Below, piece by piece: positions 6,267-14,281 of a DNA stretch of 28,063 bases. This DNA is from an uncultured Oscillospiraceae bacterium. GTDB lineage: Bacteria > Bacillota_A > Clostridia > Oscillospirales > Oscillospiraceae. The DNA is taken from the NCBI GenBank assembly GCA_910579155.1, contig CAJTTS010000044.1, positions 1-28,063 on the forward strand. The letters are read 5' to 3'. Made by a program: the position numbers and the translations under genes. The notes beneath the pieces were generated by a model. The model was given only the letters and a program-made list of their open reading frames with translations. It had not been told where the DNA came from and did not search any database. Every line of letters starts with the position of its first letter. Position 1 is the stretch's first letter.

Positions 6267-7074
6267 TAGGCCGTTGATTTCCGTGATAATGGGTATTTAT
6301 TATCGCCGAAGTGATATACGACTGCTCCAGCGGGGCATCCAGTCAGTGCTGTCACAGACCTATTCTAATTTTGAATTACTGATATGCGATGACGGATCTA
6401 TAGAAGCGGCGCACAGGTATTTGGATGAGATGGCGTCTCAGGATGAGCGAATCCACTTAATCAGAGGATGTCCCAGGACAGATTTGGCCAGCAAGCTCAA
6501 TTGGTGTTTGAATGCGGCAAAGGGCGCGTATATCGCCCGGATGGACGATGACGATTGGTCTGATCCTCAACGGTTCGAGAAGCAGCTCCACACTTTGGAT
6601 GAGGACTCAACGATTTTGTTTGTCGGCAGCAATGTCAGGCTTTGGGAGGATGGCTGTCTTTCCGGGGTTCGTGAGCTCCCGAGAAACCCAGAAGTTCGGG
6701 ACTTTTTATTTGTCCAGCCATTTATCCATCCTACGCTAATGTTTCGCCGGGAGGCACTGCGGACAGTGGGAGGATATTCAGAAGACAAAAGCTGTCGAAA
6801 ATGTGAGGATTATGATCTGTTGCTTCGCCTCTATGAGTGTGGGTTCCATGGTGAAAATTTGCAGGAGAATTTGTTGGATTACACCATACCCAACACGGCA
6901 AAAGGCAGCCGGACGATGGGTGACCGATGGAATGAGGTCATCACGCGGTACAGGCGGTTTCAAAATCTTGGTTTGTTGCCAGGAGCATGGCCTTATGTGG
7001 TGAAGCCGATCCTGGTGGGTATTTTACCAGAAAAAATGCTAGCGCACCTGAAAAAGGCGGGCGCAGGAGGCTAA
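6247..7074 (+). CDS. GT2 family glycosyltransferase
   Basis: 275-residue cytoplasmic inverting glycosyltransferase with a GT-A fold. LISVIMGIYYR at 10-20 is the opening strand, ICDDGS (46-51) the nucleotide-binding Asp motif, and ARMDDDDWS (97-105) carries the DxD metal site. CEDYDLLLRL supplies the ED motif of the catalytic base region. It would add one sugar to the lipid-linked chain; donor and linkage cannot be read from sequence. The ATG at 6247 was chosen over an upstream TTG because GGAGGAG sits 7 nt before it. It overlaps the ABC ATPase by 20 nt, indicating translational coupling. From here on, the sequence becomes noticeably more AT-rich than the flanks. Confidence 0.92.
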   Translation: MPTGQSDRPLISVIMGIYYRRSDIRLLQRGIQSVLSQTYSNFELLICDDGSIEAAHRYLDEMASQDERIHLIRGCPRTDLASKLNWCLNAAKGAYIARMDDDDWSDPQRFEKQLHTLDEDSTILFVGSNVRLWEDGCLSGVRELPRNPEVRDFLFVQPFIHPTLMFRREALRTVGGYSEDKSCRKCEDYDLLLRLYECGFHGENLQENLLDYTIPNTAKGSRTMGDRWNEVITRYRRFQNLGLLPGAWPYVVKPILVGILPEKMLAHLKKAGAGG

Positions 7075-7075
7075 A

Positions 7076-8095
7076 ATGGCGGCGCAACCACCGATTTTAA
7101 CAATTGCTGTTCCCATTTATAATATGGAGCGATGGCTTGACAAAAATCTGACTGCATATTGTGATCCAGCACTGGCTGGGAGAGTTGAGGTTATTTGCCT
7201 CAATAATGCATCAACAGACAGTTCAAGCAAGATCATATCACGGTATGTTGAGGCATTTCCCCAAACTTTTACTAAAGTAAACCGTGACAGCCGCGGCTAT
7301 GGAGGCTCCATCAATTATGCCATTCAGCGAGCGGCAGGAGCATATTTCCGAATCGTAGATGCTGATGACTGGGTAGATACAGGCGAGTTAATCAAAGAGG
7401 TAAATGTTTTAGAAACTTGTCATGCTGATATCGTACTCACTGATTATGAAATTGTAAATATGCGGACTGGAAAAATGACCCTGTGCAACGCAGGAAATAA
7501 GGGCGCAGAATACAATGTGGTTTTCCGCAGTTTTGACAGGCCACAGAAAACGCTGCCGAGCATTCACAGCACAACGTATTCCACTCAACTGTTGCGGAAA
7601 GCGCAGTTTCAGATGCAGGACGGGATTTTTTTTGTGGATGAAGAATATGTGGTCTTACCTTATTTAGCGGCTGAGAGTGTGATTTATTATCCGTTTGATG
7701 TTTATCGTTACCGAGTAGCAAATCCAGAGCAAAGTACATCGCCAAAAAATCGCGGAAAATATCAGGAGCACCGACTCAAAGTTCTCAAAAGGCTAATTAC
7801 AGCGTACAAGAAAGCGGCTGAACGCAAGGCGAACCCATCCGCGTTGGCATATTGCTTTGAACGAATTAAGCGGGGTATTGGGGATCATTTTACTACTCTC
7901 TATATTTATGTAGATGACAAGCGGCAGAGCCGTAAGCTGGCAAAGGAATGGGCAATCTTTGTTCAGGAGCAAATACCTGAAGCATGGGTACTTGTAAAAA
8001 GAAAGGCGCATATTTTATCTTTAATAAATTGGATCGGAATTTCGATACGTCAGTATGAGAACCTTAAACGAGTGGCTTTAGGGAGACGGCAATGA
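7076..8095 (+). CDS. GT2 family glycosyltransferase
   Basis: 339 residues. GT-A domain with LTIAVPIYNMERWL at 8-21, the LNNASTDSS sugar-nucleotide loop around 42-50 and VDADDW (94-99) as the DxD-type site. The C-terminal 130 residues are helical and basic, a usual feature for membrane-proximal enzymes acting on lipid-linked acceptors. A GCAGGAGG ribosome binding site precedes the ATG and only one nucleotide separates it from the previous stop. The next gene overlaps by 4 nt (ATGA). Similar to capsular glycosyltransferases of gut Firmicutes; specificity unknown. Confidence 0.92.
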   Translation: MAAQPPILTIAVPIYNMERWLDKNLTAYCDPALAGRVEVICLNNASTDSSSKIISRYVEAFPQTFTKVNRDSRGYGGSINYAIQRAAGAYFRIVDADDWVDTGELIKEVNVLETCHADIVLTDYEIVNMRTGKMTLCNAGNKGAEYNVVFRSFDRPQKTLPSIHSTTYSTQLLRKAQFQMQDGIFFVDEEYVVLPYLAAESVIYYPFDVYRYRVANPEQSTSPKNRGKYQEHRLKVLKRLITAYKKAAERKANPSALAYCFERIKRGIGDHFTTLYIYVDDKRQSRKLAKEWAIFVQEQIPEAWVLVKRKAHILSLINWIGISIRQYENLKRVALGRRQ

Positions 8096-8988
8096 CAAAT
8101 GGCAGAATTGCGGCAATTGTAGTCACATATAACCGTTGTTCTATTTTGAATCAATGCTTGAAGGCTTTGATAAAGCAGACGGTAAAATGCGATATTTTGG
8201 TAGTCGACAACCACTCCACGGACGAAACATCGTTAGTTGTTGCCGCATTACAGAACGAGGGGGTTCTGTATCAGGACACCGGAAAAAACCTGGGCGGTGC
8301 TGGGGGATTTAACTTTGGCATGCGTTGGGCTGTAGAATTGGACTACGATTACTTGTGGCTGATGGATGACGACACTATTCCGTCTCCAACTTCACTGGAA
8401 GAACTGTTAAATGCGGGTGAAATGCTGAATAACAATTATGGTTTTCTATCCAGCGGAGTGCTCTGGAAAGATGGGACAGATTGCCAGATGAACCGACCAC
8501 GGGTAAAAGCACGATACTGCAAGGATCTCCAGTTTCTTCAAAAGGGAATCGTAGAGATTGAACAGGCTACTTTTGTCTCGTTTTTTTGCAAAAGTAAGAT
8601 TATTAAAAAAGCTGGACTTCCAATTAAGGAGTTTTTTATCTGGGGTGACGATGTTGAATTTTCTAGGCGGATCGCGCTTCAAATGGGTTATCCCTGCTAT
8701 TTGATTAGCTCCAGCGTGGTGATCCACGCGATGGAACAAAATTTAGGGTCCGATTTGTCTGTGGACATGCCAGATCGAATTTTACGATATGAATATGCTT
8801 ATCGAAATGAAAACTATATCTACCGAAGGGAAGGAATAAAACGGTATTTTTACTGGCTGACTGGATGTGGAATGATGTTTATAAAGATTATACTTCATTC
8901 CAACCACAAAATTACTCGATGTGCAGTGATGATTCGCGGTATATTCAAAGGTTTTTTTTTTCGACCCCAAATTGAATACTGTGATTGA
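8092..8988 (+). CDS. GT2 glycosyltransferase, rhamnosyl/galactofuranosyl-transferase-like
   Basis: 298 residues. The combination IAAIVVTYNR (6-15), VVDNHSTD (37-44), GGAGGFNFGM (68-77) and WLMDDDT (89-95) is the pattern of GlfT2/RfbF-like GT2 enzymes, which transfer galactofuranose or rhamnose. IWGDDVEFSRR near residue 185 is the acceptor-side catalytic motif of the same group. A hydrophobic stretch near the C-terminus (YFYWLTGCGMMFIKIIL) may associate with the membrane. Assignment of the actual sugar is inference; no rhamnose or galactofuranose donor genes are in the window. The start overlaps the preceding stop by 4 nt. Confidence 0.9.
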   Translation: MTNGRIAAIVVTYNRCSILNQCLKALIKQTVKCDILVVDNHSTDETSLVVAALQNEGVLYQDTGKNLGGAGGFNFGMRWAVELDYDYLWLMDDDTIPSPTSLEELLNAGEMLNNNYGFLSSGVLWKDGTDCQMNRPRVKARYCKDLQFLQKGIVEIEQATFVSFFCKSKIIKKAGLPIKEFFIWGDDVEFSRRIALQMGYPCYLISSSVVIHAMEQNLGSDLSVDMPDRILRYEYAYRNENYIYRREGIKRYFYWLTGCGMMFIKIILHSNHKITRCAVMIRGIFKGFFFRPQIEYCD

Positions 8989-9030
8989 TTTCTTTATAGA
9001 TTGAACAAATTGATGAGGAGTAGACCCAAA

Positions 9031-10542
9031 ATGAACTTTGACTACATTATTGTACAGGCGGGCGGAGAAGGCACCCGATTGCGCCCGCTTACTGAAAATC
9101 GTCCCAAAGCCCTGGTTTCAGTAAATAATTGCCCGATTATATTTCATCTGTTTAACCGATTCTCCGGCAAGAAGTTTATCATTATCGGAGACTACAAATT
9201 TGATGTGCTCAGTCAATACCTGGAGACTTTCGCATCAGAGAGCTATATACTGATACATTCGGAAGAAAAAGGAAATGTAAGCGGAATCAGTGCGGCTCTG
9301 AAGTATATCCCCGAGGGGAGTCCTTTTATGATTGTTTGGTCAGATATCCTCTTGTCGGAGGATTTTTGCCCAGAACAGCTCGAAAATGGCTGCTATGTTG
9401 GAATTACCAATCAATTCCCATGCAGCTGGAGTTTCCAAGATGGGATACTGGAGAAAAAATTGGTTCAAGAGAACGGCGTGGCTGGATGCTTCCTCTTTGA
9501 CCGAAAAGAGCGGCTGTCGGATATTCCTTCTCGGGGAAGTTTTACCAAGTTTTTACAAGGACGGACATTGCCCTTGACTCCGATGAACATGGGAACGTCA
9601 CGGGAAGTAGGAACATTAGAGGCCATTGCCAATGTGGATACTACAGAAAATCGGTGCCGTCCCTATAACCAAATCTTGATTGATGGCGAACAAGTCATCA
9701 AGAAGGGGTTGACCACTGAGGCGGAGAGGCTGATACAACGCGAGGTGGAGTGGTACCGAACGGTATATGCATTAGGGTTTAAGGGCATCCCTGAAATCCA
9801 TTCATTGGCACCGCTTACAATGTCTCGGGTGCATGGTGAAAACATATTCAAAATAAAGGTGGATGATCAATACAAGAAGCGGGTTTTGGATAACCTGTTT
9901 GTCCGCCTCAATGAACTGCATCAGCTTAAGCACGGTTGCTTGAACTACTTTGATATGTATGAGGAATTCTATAGCAAAACTATGAAGCGGTTGCGCAGCA
10001 TTCAAGATGTAATACCATTTTCTAGATGCAATGAAATACTGATAAATGGAGTACTATGCAAAAATGTGCTTTATCTGCCTGAATTTCTTCAAAGTACAAT
10101 AAGCGGAATCATGGAGGAAAGCGAATTTGGCATTCTACATGGTGACTGCACGTTCACCAATACGTTGATCGATGAGAATTACGATATTTTCTTTATTGAC
10201 GCACGGGGATATTTTGGCCATACACCGTTAATTGGGGATGTTTATTACGACTGGGCAAAAGTCTATTATTCGATTGACGGTGCGTTTGATCAGTTTAATG
10301 TAAAGCGATTTTCCCTGCACATTGGCAATCATGAAGTGACATATCAAATTTCTCCCAGCGGCTGGTCGCACTTGACACAGTATTTTTTGGACAAAATTCC
10401 TCACTGCAACGTGCGCAAAATCAAAGTGATACATGCCATTATATGGCTGTCCCTGGCCAGCCATTGCTGGGAGGACTATGATTCTCTTTGCTTGGCTTTT
10501 TACAATGGACTATATCTTTTGAATACTCTGGATAGCAAATAA
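9031..10542 (+). CDS. Bifunctional nucleotidyltransferase-kinase (NTP_transferase + APH)
   Basis: 503 residues. N-terminal nucleotidyltransferase: AGGEGTRLRPLTENRPKALV at 10-29 is the pyrophosphorylase signature, with a metal-site Asp in IVWSDILL. C-terminal aminoglycoside/choline-kinase-like fold: HGDCTFTNTL (about 370) is the catalytic loop and FFIDARGYFG (about 389) the metal-binding loop, followed by GDVYYDWAKVYYSI, a segment typical of capsule-linked phosphotransferases. The fusion would phosphorylate a sugar or polyol and then couple it to a nucleotide. LicC/LicA-like chemistry is the closest well-known analogy. ATG 9031 has GAGGAG ten bases upstream; an upstream TTG at 9001 is less likely. 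Its partners are the HAD and epimerase genes downstream. Confidence 0.85.
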   Translation: MNFDYIIVQAGGEGTRLRPLTENRPKALVSVNNCPIIFHLFNRFSGKKFIIIGDYKFDVLSQYLETFASESYILIHSEEKGNVSGISAALKYIPEGSPFMIVWSDILLSEDFCPEQLENGCYVGITNQFPCSWSFQDGILEKKLVQENGVAGCFLFDRKERLSDIPSRGSFTKFLQGRTLPLTPMNMGTSREVGTLEAIANVDTTENRCRPYNQILIDGEQVIKKGLTTEAERLIQREVEWYRTVYALGFKGIPEIHSLAPLTMSRVHGENIFKIKVDDQYKKRVLDNLFVRLNELHQLKHGCLNYFDMYEEFYSKTMKRLRSIQDVIPFSRCNEILINGVLCKNVLYLPEFLQSTISGIMEESEFGILHGDCTFTNTLIDENYDIFFIDARGYFGHTPLIGDVYYDWAKVYYSIDGAFDQFNVKRFSLHIGNHEVTYQISPSGWSHLTQYFLDKIPHCNVRKIKVIHAIIWLSLASHCWEDYDSLCLAFYNGLYLLNTLDSK

Positions 10543-10560
10543 AAGAAAGGCTTGTTAAAT

Positions 10561-10932
10561 ATGCAACTGACACTTTCGCCCCTGCGAAAAACGTGGATAT
10601 TTGATTTTGATGGGACCCTGGTGGAGCATAACGGGTATAAAACTGGAAGAGACCGGTTGCTGCCGGGAGTTCGAGAATTTCTGTCAAGAATACCTGAGGA
10701 TGACTATGTCATGATCCTGACGGCAAGAGAACGTGAAGCAGCTGAAAAAACCGAGTCTTTTTTGCAGGACGAAGGTATCCGCTATGATCAGATTTTTTAT
10801 GAGATGCCAATGGGAGAACGTATTCTTTTCAATGACAGCAAGCCATCTGGGCTGAAGATGTGCTATTCCGTTGAACGGCAAAGAAACCAGGGATTATGCG
10901 ATATCGGATTTGCTGTCGATCCCAATTTGTGA
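10561..10932 (+). CDS. Small HAD-superfamily phosphatase
   Basis: 123 residues, a capless HAD hydrolase. Motif I is DFDGT at 15-19 (nucleophile Asp15, acid Asp17), motif II the Thr of MILTAR at 51-56, and the motif IV acid is in RILFNDSKPSGL at 88-99. The missing cap domain suggests a bulky phosphorylated sugar as substrate. GERILxNDxKPSGL is a phrase common among capsule-locus HAD proteins. The ATG at 10561 (AGAAAGG ten bases upstream) is preferred to the TTG at 10552. Between the NTP-transferase/kinase and epimerase genes it likely removes a phosphate in the synthesis of one activated residue. Confidence 0.85.
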   Translation: MQLTLSPLRKTWIFDFDGTLVEHNGYKTGRDRLLPGVREFLSRIPEDDYVMILTAREREAAEKTESFLQDEGIRYDQIFYEMPMGERILFNDSKPSGLKMCYSVERQRNQGLCDIGFAVDPNL

Positions 10933-10947
10933 GGGGAGCTACTAAAA

Positions 10948-11634
10948 ATGCAGTATGAGTTGAGCGCCTCAATGATGTGCGCAAATTATGCGAATTTGCA
11001 GCAGGAAGTTCAGATGCTTAATGAAGGTGGAATAGATTCCTATCATTTGGATGTCATGGACGGGCAATTTGTTGACAATTTTGGGATGGGATATCAGGAT
11101 ATGGAATTCATCCGCAGGGCAACAAGTAAAAAGTTAGAGGCACATTTGATGATCAATAACCCCCAGCGTTATTTCAGTATCCTCTCTAAAATTGGGCTGG
11201 ATGTGGCCTATATTCATCCAGAATCGACGCATGTACCTGAGATAGCAATTGAAGAATTGCGTAAGCTTGGAATCATCCCAGGAATTGCAATTAATCCAGG
11301 AACTTCGATTGCTGCAATTGAAGAATTACTTAACATCGTGGACCGGGTTTTGGTGTTATGCGTGGTTCCAGGTCACGCAGGAAGAGAATTTGCCCCGTAT
11401 GTCAGCAGGAAGATTGACAAACTTTTGTCCTTAAAAGACAAATACCAGTTCGATATATATTGGGACGGGGCTTGTACGCGCGAAAAGGTTTTGGAATATT
11501 CGGTCAAAGGGGTAAAAGGGTTTATTTTGGGTACTTCCCTGCTGTTTAACCGCAAAGAAACCTATACGGATATACTGAAAAAACTGCGCGGAGAAATATC
11601 GATGCGTATCTCAGAAGGTGAAGTAATATGCTGA
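10948..11634 (+). CDS. Ribulose-phosphate-3-epimerase-like TIM-barrel enzyme
   Basis: 228 residues, matching the Rpe family from end to end. The metal ligands are all present: His33 and Asp35 in YHLDVMDGQF, His66 in LEAHLMI and Asp173 in YWDGACT. The phosphate-binding end of the barrel is represented by VKGFILGTSLLF. The usual MSVxPGFGGQ loop is altered to LCVVPGHAGREF, so it is probably not the housekeeping pentose-phosphate enzyme but a paralogue epimerising a ketose phosphate (pentulose, hexulose or related) for the glycan pathway. A GGGGAG ribosome binding site precedes the ATG. The following gene overlaps its end by 7 nt. Confidence 0.85.
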   Translation: MQYELSASMMCANYANLQQEVQMLNEGGIDSYHLDVMDGQFVDNFGMGYQDMEFIRRATSKKLEAHLMINNPQRYFSILSKIGLDVAYIHPESTHVPEIAIEELRKLGIIPGIAINPGTSIAAIEELLNIVDRVLVLCVVPGHAGREFAPYVSRKIDKLLSLKDKYQFDIYWDGACTREKVLEYSVKGVKGFILGTSLLFNRKETYTDILKKLRGEISMRISEGEVIC

Positions 11635-12167
11635 TGCAGTATTTGCTCCAAGCATGTCGGGGCAAGTTTCTTTGGGAGCGGCTAAAAAAGCAATACGGCC
11701 CCGGCAATTGGCCATCTCGTTATATTCTGTTTCCCAGTAAGGATGATATATATAACGCATGGGGATTATGCTATTTGACACGGTACTTGGAAAAAAATAA
11801 TTTTGATAAAGTCATGGCGGTTGTAACAGATGAGGGTTTGAAGGAAGCATTGTCCAATATCAAGCATAACAATCTACACATTATATCGATCGAAAAGAAG
11901 CAGATGGACTGCCTCATCCGTTTATGTGCATTGGTGGATCTCAATACTGAGTGCACGATAGTTTCGGTGAAGGAACCCTATGATACGGGTGCAGAGCGGC
12001 TGCTTGGAAAAAAGGGCACCACGAAGAGAGACATCGTATGGTATGACATATATAAGATGTCGACACAACCAGAAGCAGTAAAACTCTCTGCCTTTGCTGA
12101 ATGGATAGGTTTTGAGCAATATAGGGCCATTATCTATGCCGAATTGACAAAGGAGAAGGCAGGATGA
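11628..12167 (+). CDS. Unrecognised 179-aa glycan-locus protein
   Basis: Soluble, mixed alpha/beta protein of 179 residues. Near residue 32 it reads YILFPSKDDIYNAWGLCYLT, then a Rossmann-like alternation (KVMAVVTDEGLKEAL, NLHIISIEKKQMD, CTIVSVKEPYDTGAERLLG). I do not recognise a family. The pattern of short beta-strands followed by helices, and the embedding by 7-nt and 4-nt overlaps between the epimerase and the first GT-B-like gene, suggest a dedicated partner of one of them. It could be a degenerate half of a GT-B glycosyltransferase or a small sugar-modifying enzyme; neither is shown. Confidence 0.75.
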   Translation: MLMQYLLQACRGKFLWERLKKQYGPGNWPSRYILFPSKDDIYNAWGLCYLTRYLEKNNFDKVMAVVTDEGLKEALSNIKHNNLHIISIEKKQMDCLIRLCALVDLNTECTIVSVKEPYDTGAERLLGKKGTTKRDIVWYDIYKMSTQPEAVKLSAFAEWIGFEQYRAIIYAELTKEKAG

Positions 12168-13207
12168 AGTTTTGGAAGCGTCCGTTTATTGCCGGAGTGC
12201 TCCGGGGGATATATGGCTATTGCTTGTGCAAATATCTGCGGTTCCGATATGGCAATAACACACATATTTTTTTAGCCAGAGGGAAAACCGGAGATATATA
12301 TTTGTACTTTCGTTTCTTAAATGCGTTTTTGAAAGGAAATGGGATAGAAAACTATATTTTAATTGGAGATTGTAACAATCTATCTGCGGTGAAGGCACTC
12401 TATCCCAATATTACGGGCCGTTGTATCGAGACATCTGAATGGATTGGGTTGGCACTGCAAACGGCATATTGTTTGTTTGGCGGTAAGACCCTTCGAATGG
12501 AGTTATCTTTAATGTGGGATGTGGACTTACCGGTCAATCGGTGCGTGGTAAGGCTGACAAACCGATTTAATTTTATCGATTCCTATTACTGGTTTCTATT
12601 TCATTTGGATCGAAGCAAAACGGCTGTCACGCCGGCACAATTCCGCAAAATGGATCCAGAACTGGAAAAGACGCTGTCAGGTCAAGGGTATATCCATGGG
12701 AAGACCGTGATTTTGTCCCCATACGCATATTGCGTAAGGCCGGTTTCACCTTTGTTCTGGCGGATGCTTGGGAAAGACTTGGAAAAACGCGGATATAAAG
12801 TTTTTGTTATGCTTGATGAAAAAACAGAAATAAACTGTTTCGGATTCCCCAGCGTTTTTTTTAAGTATCGTGACAGTGTCGCTGTTTTAGAATTCGCGGG
12901 GCATTTCATTGGCTTGCGCAGCGGATTCTGCGATATCATTTCCGGCGCTAAGTGTAATAAGGTGATCTTATATCCCACACTGCCGGAAGAATTTGATGGG
13001 TCGGTGCAGCGCGCTGATCTTGATTACAGCAGTCTAACGGCGATGGAGCTGGCCGATCCCAGCACGGTGACCGAATGCGTAGTCCCATTTGCAAGAAATG
13101 TTACCGACTGGAGGCCAGAAACAGAGGATTTCCCGATGCGTATGAAAGAAGATAAGCTGTTGATCAGGACGATTTCAGAAAAATTTCCAAGACTCGGGAA
13201 AAAGTGA
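12164..13207 (+). CDS. GT-B-like glycosyltransferase, paralogue A
   Basis: 347 residues and clearly homologous to the product of 14282-15361. Shared blocks include RYGNNTHIFLARGKTGDIYL near 28-47, NRFNFIDSYYWF in the middle and, in the C-terminal nucleotide-binding half, AGHFIGLRSGFCDIISGAKC. The latter resembles the GLRSGxxD/S donor-site loop of heptosyltransferase-like and other GT-B proteins. The N-terminus is basic with a hydrophobic patch, suggesting membrane association without a full transmembrane span. The exact reaction is unknown. The start overlaps the previous stop by 4 nt (ATGA). A 162-nt gap with no recognisable gene follows, before the radical SAM gene. Confidence 0.75.
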   Translation: MKFWKRPFIAGVLRGIYGYCLCKYLRFRYGNNTHIFLARGKTGDIYLYFRFLNAFLKGNGIENYILIGDCNNLSAVKALYPNITGRCIETSEWIGLALQTAYCLFGGKTLRMELSLMWDVDLPVNRCVVRLTNRFNFIDSYYWFLFHLDRSKTAVTPAQFRKMDPELEKTLSGQGYIHGKTVILSPYAYCVRPVSPLFWRMLGKDLEKRGYKVFVMLDEKTEINCFGFPSVFFKYRDSVAVLEFAGHFIGLRSGFCDIISGAKCNKVILYPTLPEEFDGSVQRADLDYSSLTAMELADPSTVTECVVPFARNVTDWRPETEDFPMRMKEDKLLIRTISEKFPRLGKK

Positions 13208-13369
13208 TGTGGTTCTAGTAAGATGAGTAATGTTCTGGCGGTAGTCGGGAAATGGGGTGATAAGGCATGACCGACTATCCCCAATGCGGCGTTTCTCGTT
13301 TTGAGATATTCCATTACTCTATTTAGGGTCTGCTGAAAAATCAGGCCAGGCTATCGAAATTTCTTTTTC

Positions 13370-14251
13370 ATGAGCGAATGGAATAAACGGACGATTCCAT
13401 ACAAGATGCTTCCGAGAGCTAAGGACAGGTTCGGAATTGAAATAAATCTGGTTGACCATTGCAACTTGAACTGCCAGTGCTGCGATCATTTTTCACCGAT
13501 TGCACCGCCGTACTATTTAGATCTCAAGTCATTCAAAAAAGATATCGATTGTATGGCGGAGTTGACGGATCGCGATATCGCGCGGATAACCCTTCTGGGG
13601 GGAGAGCCTCTTTTACACGAACAGTTGCTGGATTTTATGCAGGTAACCCGGGAGACTTTTCCTAAGGCGCTTGTAGTTCTGTTTACCAACGGCCTTTTGT
13701 TCAACCGGTGGGGGAAGAAGGGGTTGTGGGAAGCTGTAAAAAGGTACGACATACAGGTATGGGTCACAGTCTACCCGATTCAGATCGATTTTGAACCAAC
13801 AAAGCAGATCCTGAGAGATCATGAGATTCCTTGCTTCGTTGGCGCCGGGCCACAGGATGGTCAAGGCGCCTGTGTATGGTTTCTCTCGGAAATTGGAGAA
13901 CGAAGTTATCGAGGAGTCAAGCACTCTGTAAAACAACCGCTGGACATTTATGGAAACCAGGAGGCATACCGCTTTATTGCGTGTTACCAATTCAATGAAA
14001 GTATTGTGTTGCGCCATGGGCGGCTCTACACCTGTCCCGTTATCCCATATTCAAAGTTCTTCAATGAAAAGTTTCATATGAATTTGCCCGTTTGCCCTGA
14101 GGACTACATTGACATTTATGAGGCCAAGAGCTTTGATGAGATTGCGGAATATATGACTTTCCGCCCTCCCTTCTGTCGGCATTGTATGAACCAATGCAAC
14201 GCCATATTGGAGTGGAAACAATCCGAGCATTCTGAGTTTGAGTGGATGTGA
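13370..14251 (+). CDS. Radical SAM protein of the glycan locus
   Basis: 293 residues. CNLNCQCC at 31-38 is the CxxxCxxC motif holding the [4Fe-4S] cluster that cleaves S-adenosylmethionine, and LLGGEPLLH (75-83) is the SAM-binding GGE motif. CDHFSPIAPPYYLDLKSFKK is characteristic of a radical SAM subgroup seen in polysaccharide clusters of gut bacteria. Further cysteines near the C-terminus (TCPV, FCRHCMNQC) could bind an auxiliary cluster, as in SPASM/Twitch enzymes. Substrate unknown: modification of a sugar, a lipid carrier or a surface peptide are options. No good ribosome binding site precedes 13370; a later ATG at 13406 is possible. It sits between two homologous GT-B-like genes. Confidence 0.85.
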   Translation: MSEWNKRTIPYKMLPRAKDRFGIEINLVDHCNLNCQCCDHFSPIAPPYYLDLKSFKKDIDCMAELTDRDIARITLLGGEPLLHEQLLDFMQVTRETFPKALVVLFTNGLLFNRWGKKGLWEAVKRYDIQVWVTVYPIQIDFEPTKQILRDHEIPCFVGAGPQDGQGACVWFLSEIGERSYRGVKHSVKQPLDIYGNQEAYRFIACYQFNESIVLRHGRLYTCPVIPYSKFFNEKFHMNLPVCPEDYIDIYEAKSFDEIAEYMTFRPPFCRHCMNQCNAILEWKQSEHSEFEWM

Positions 14252-14281
14252 CATAATCAACGTGGAAGGATTACATAGGCT

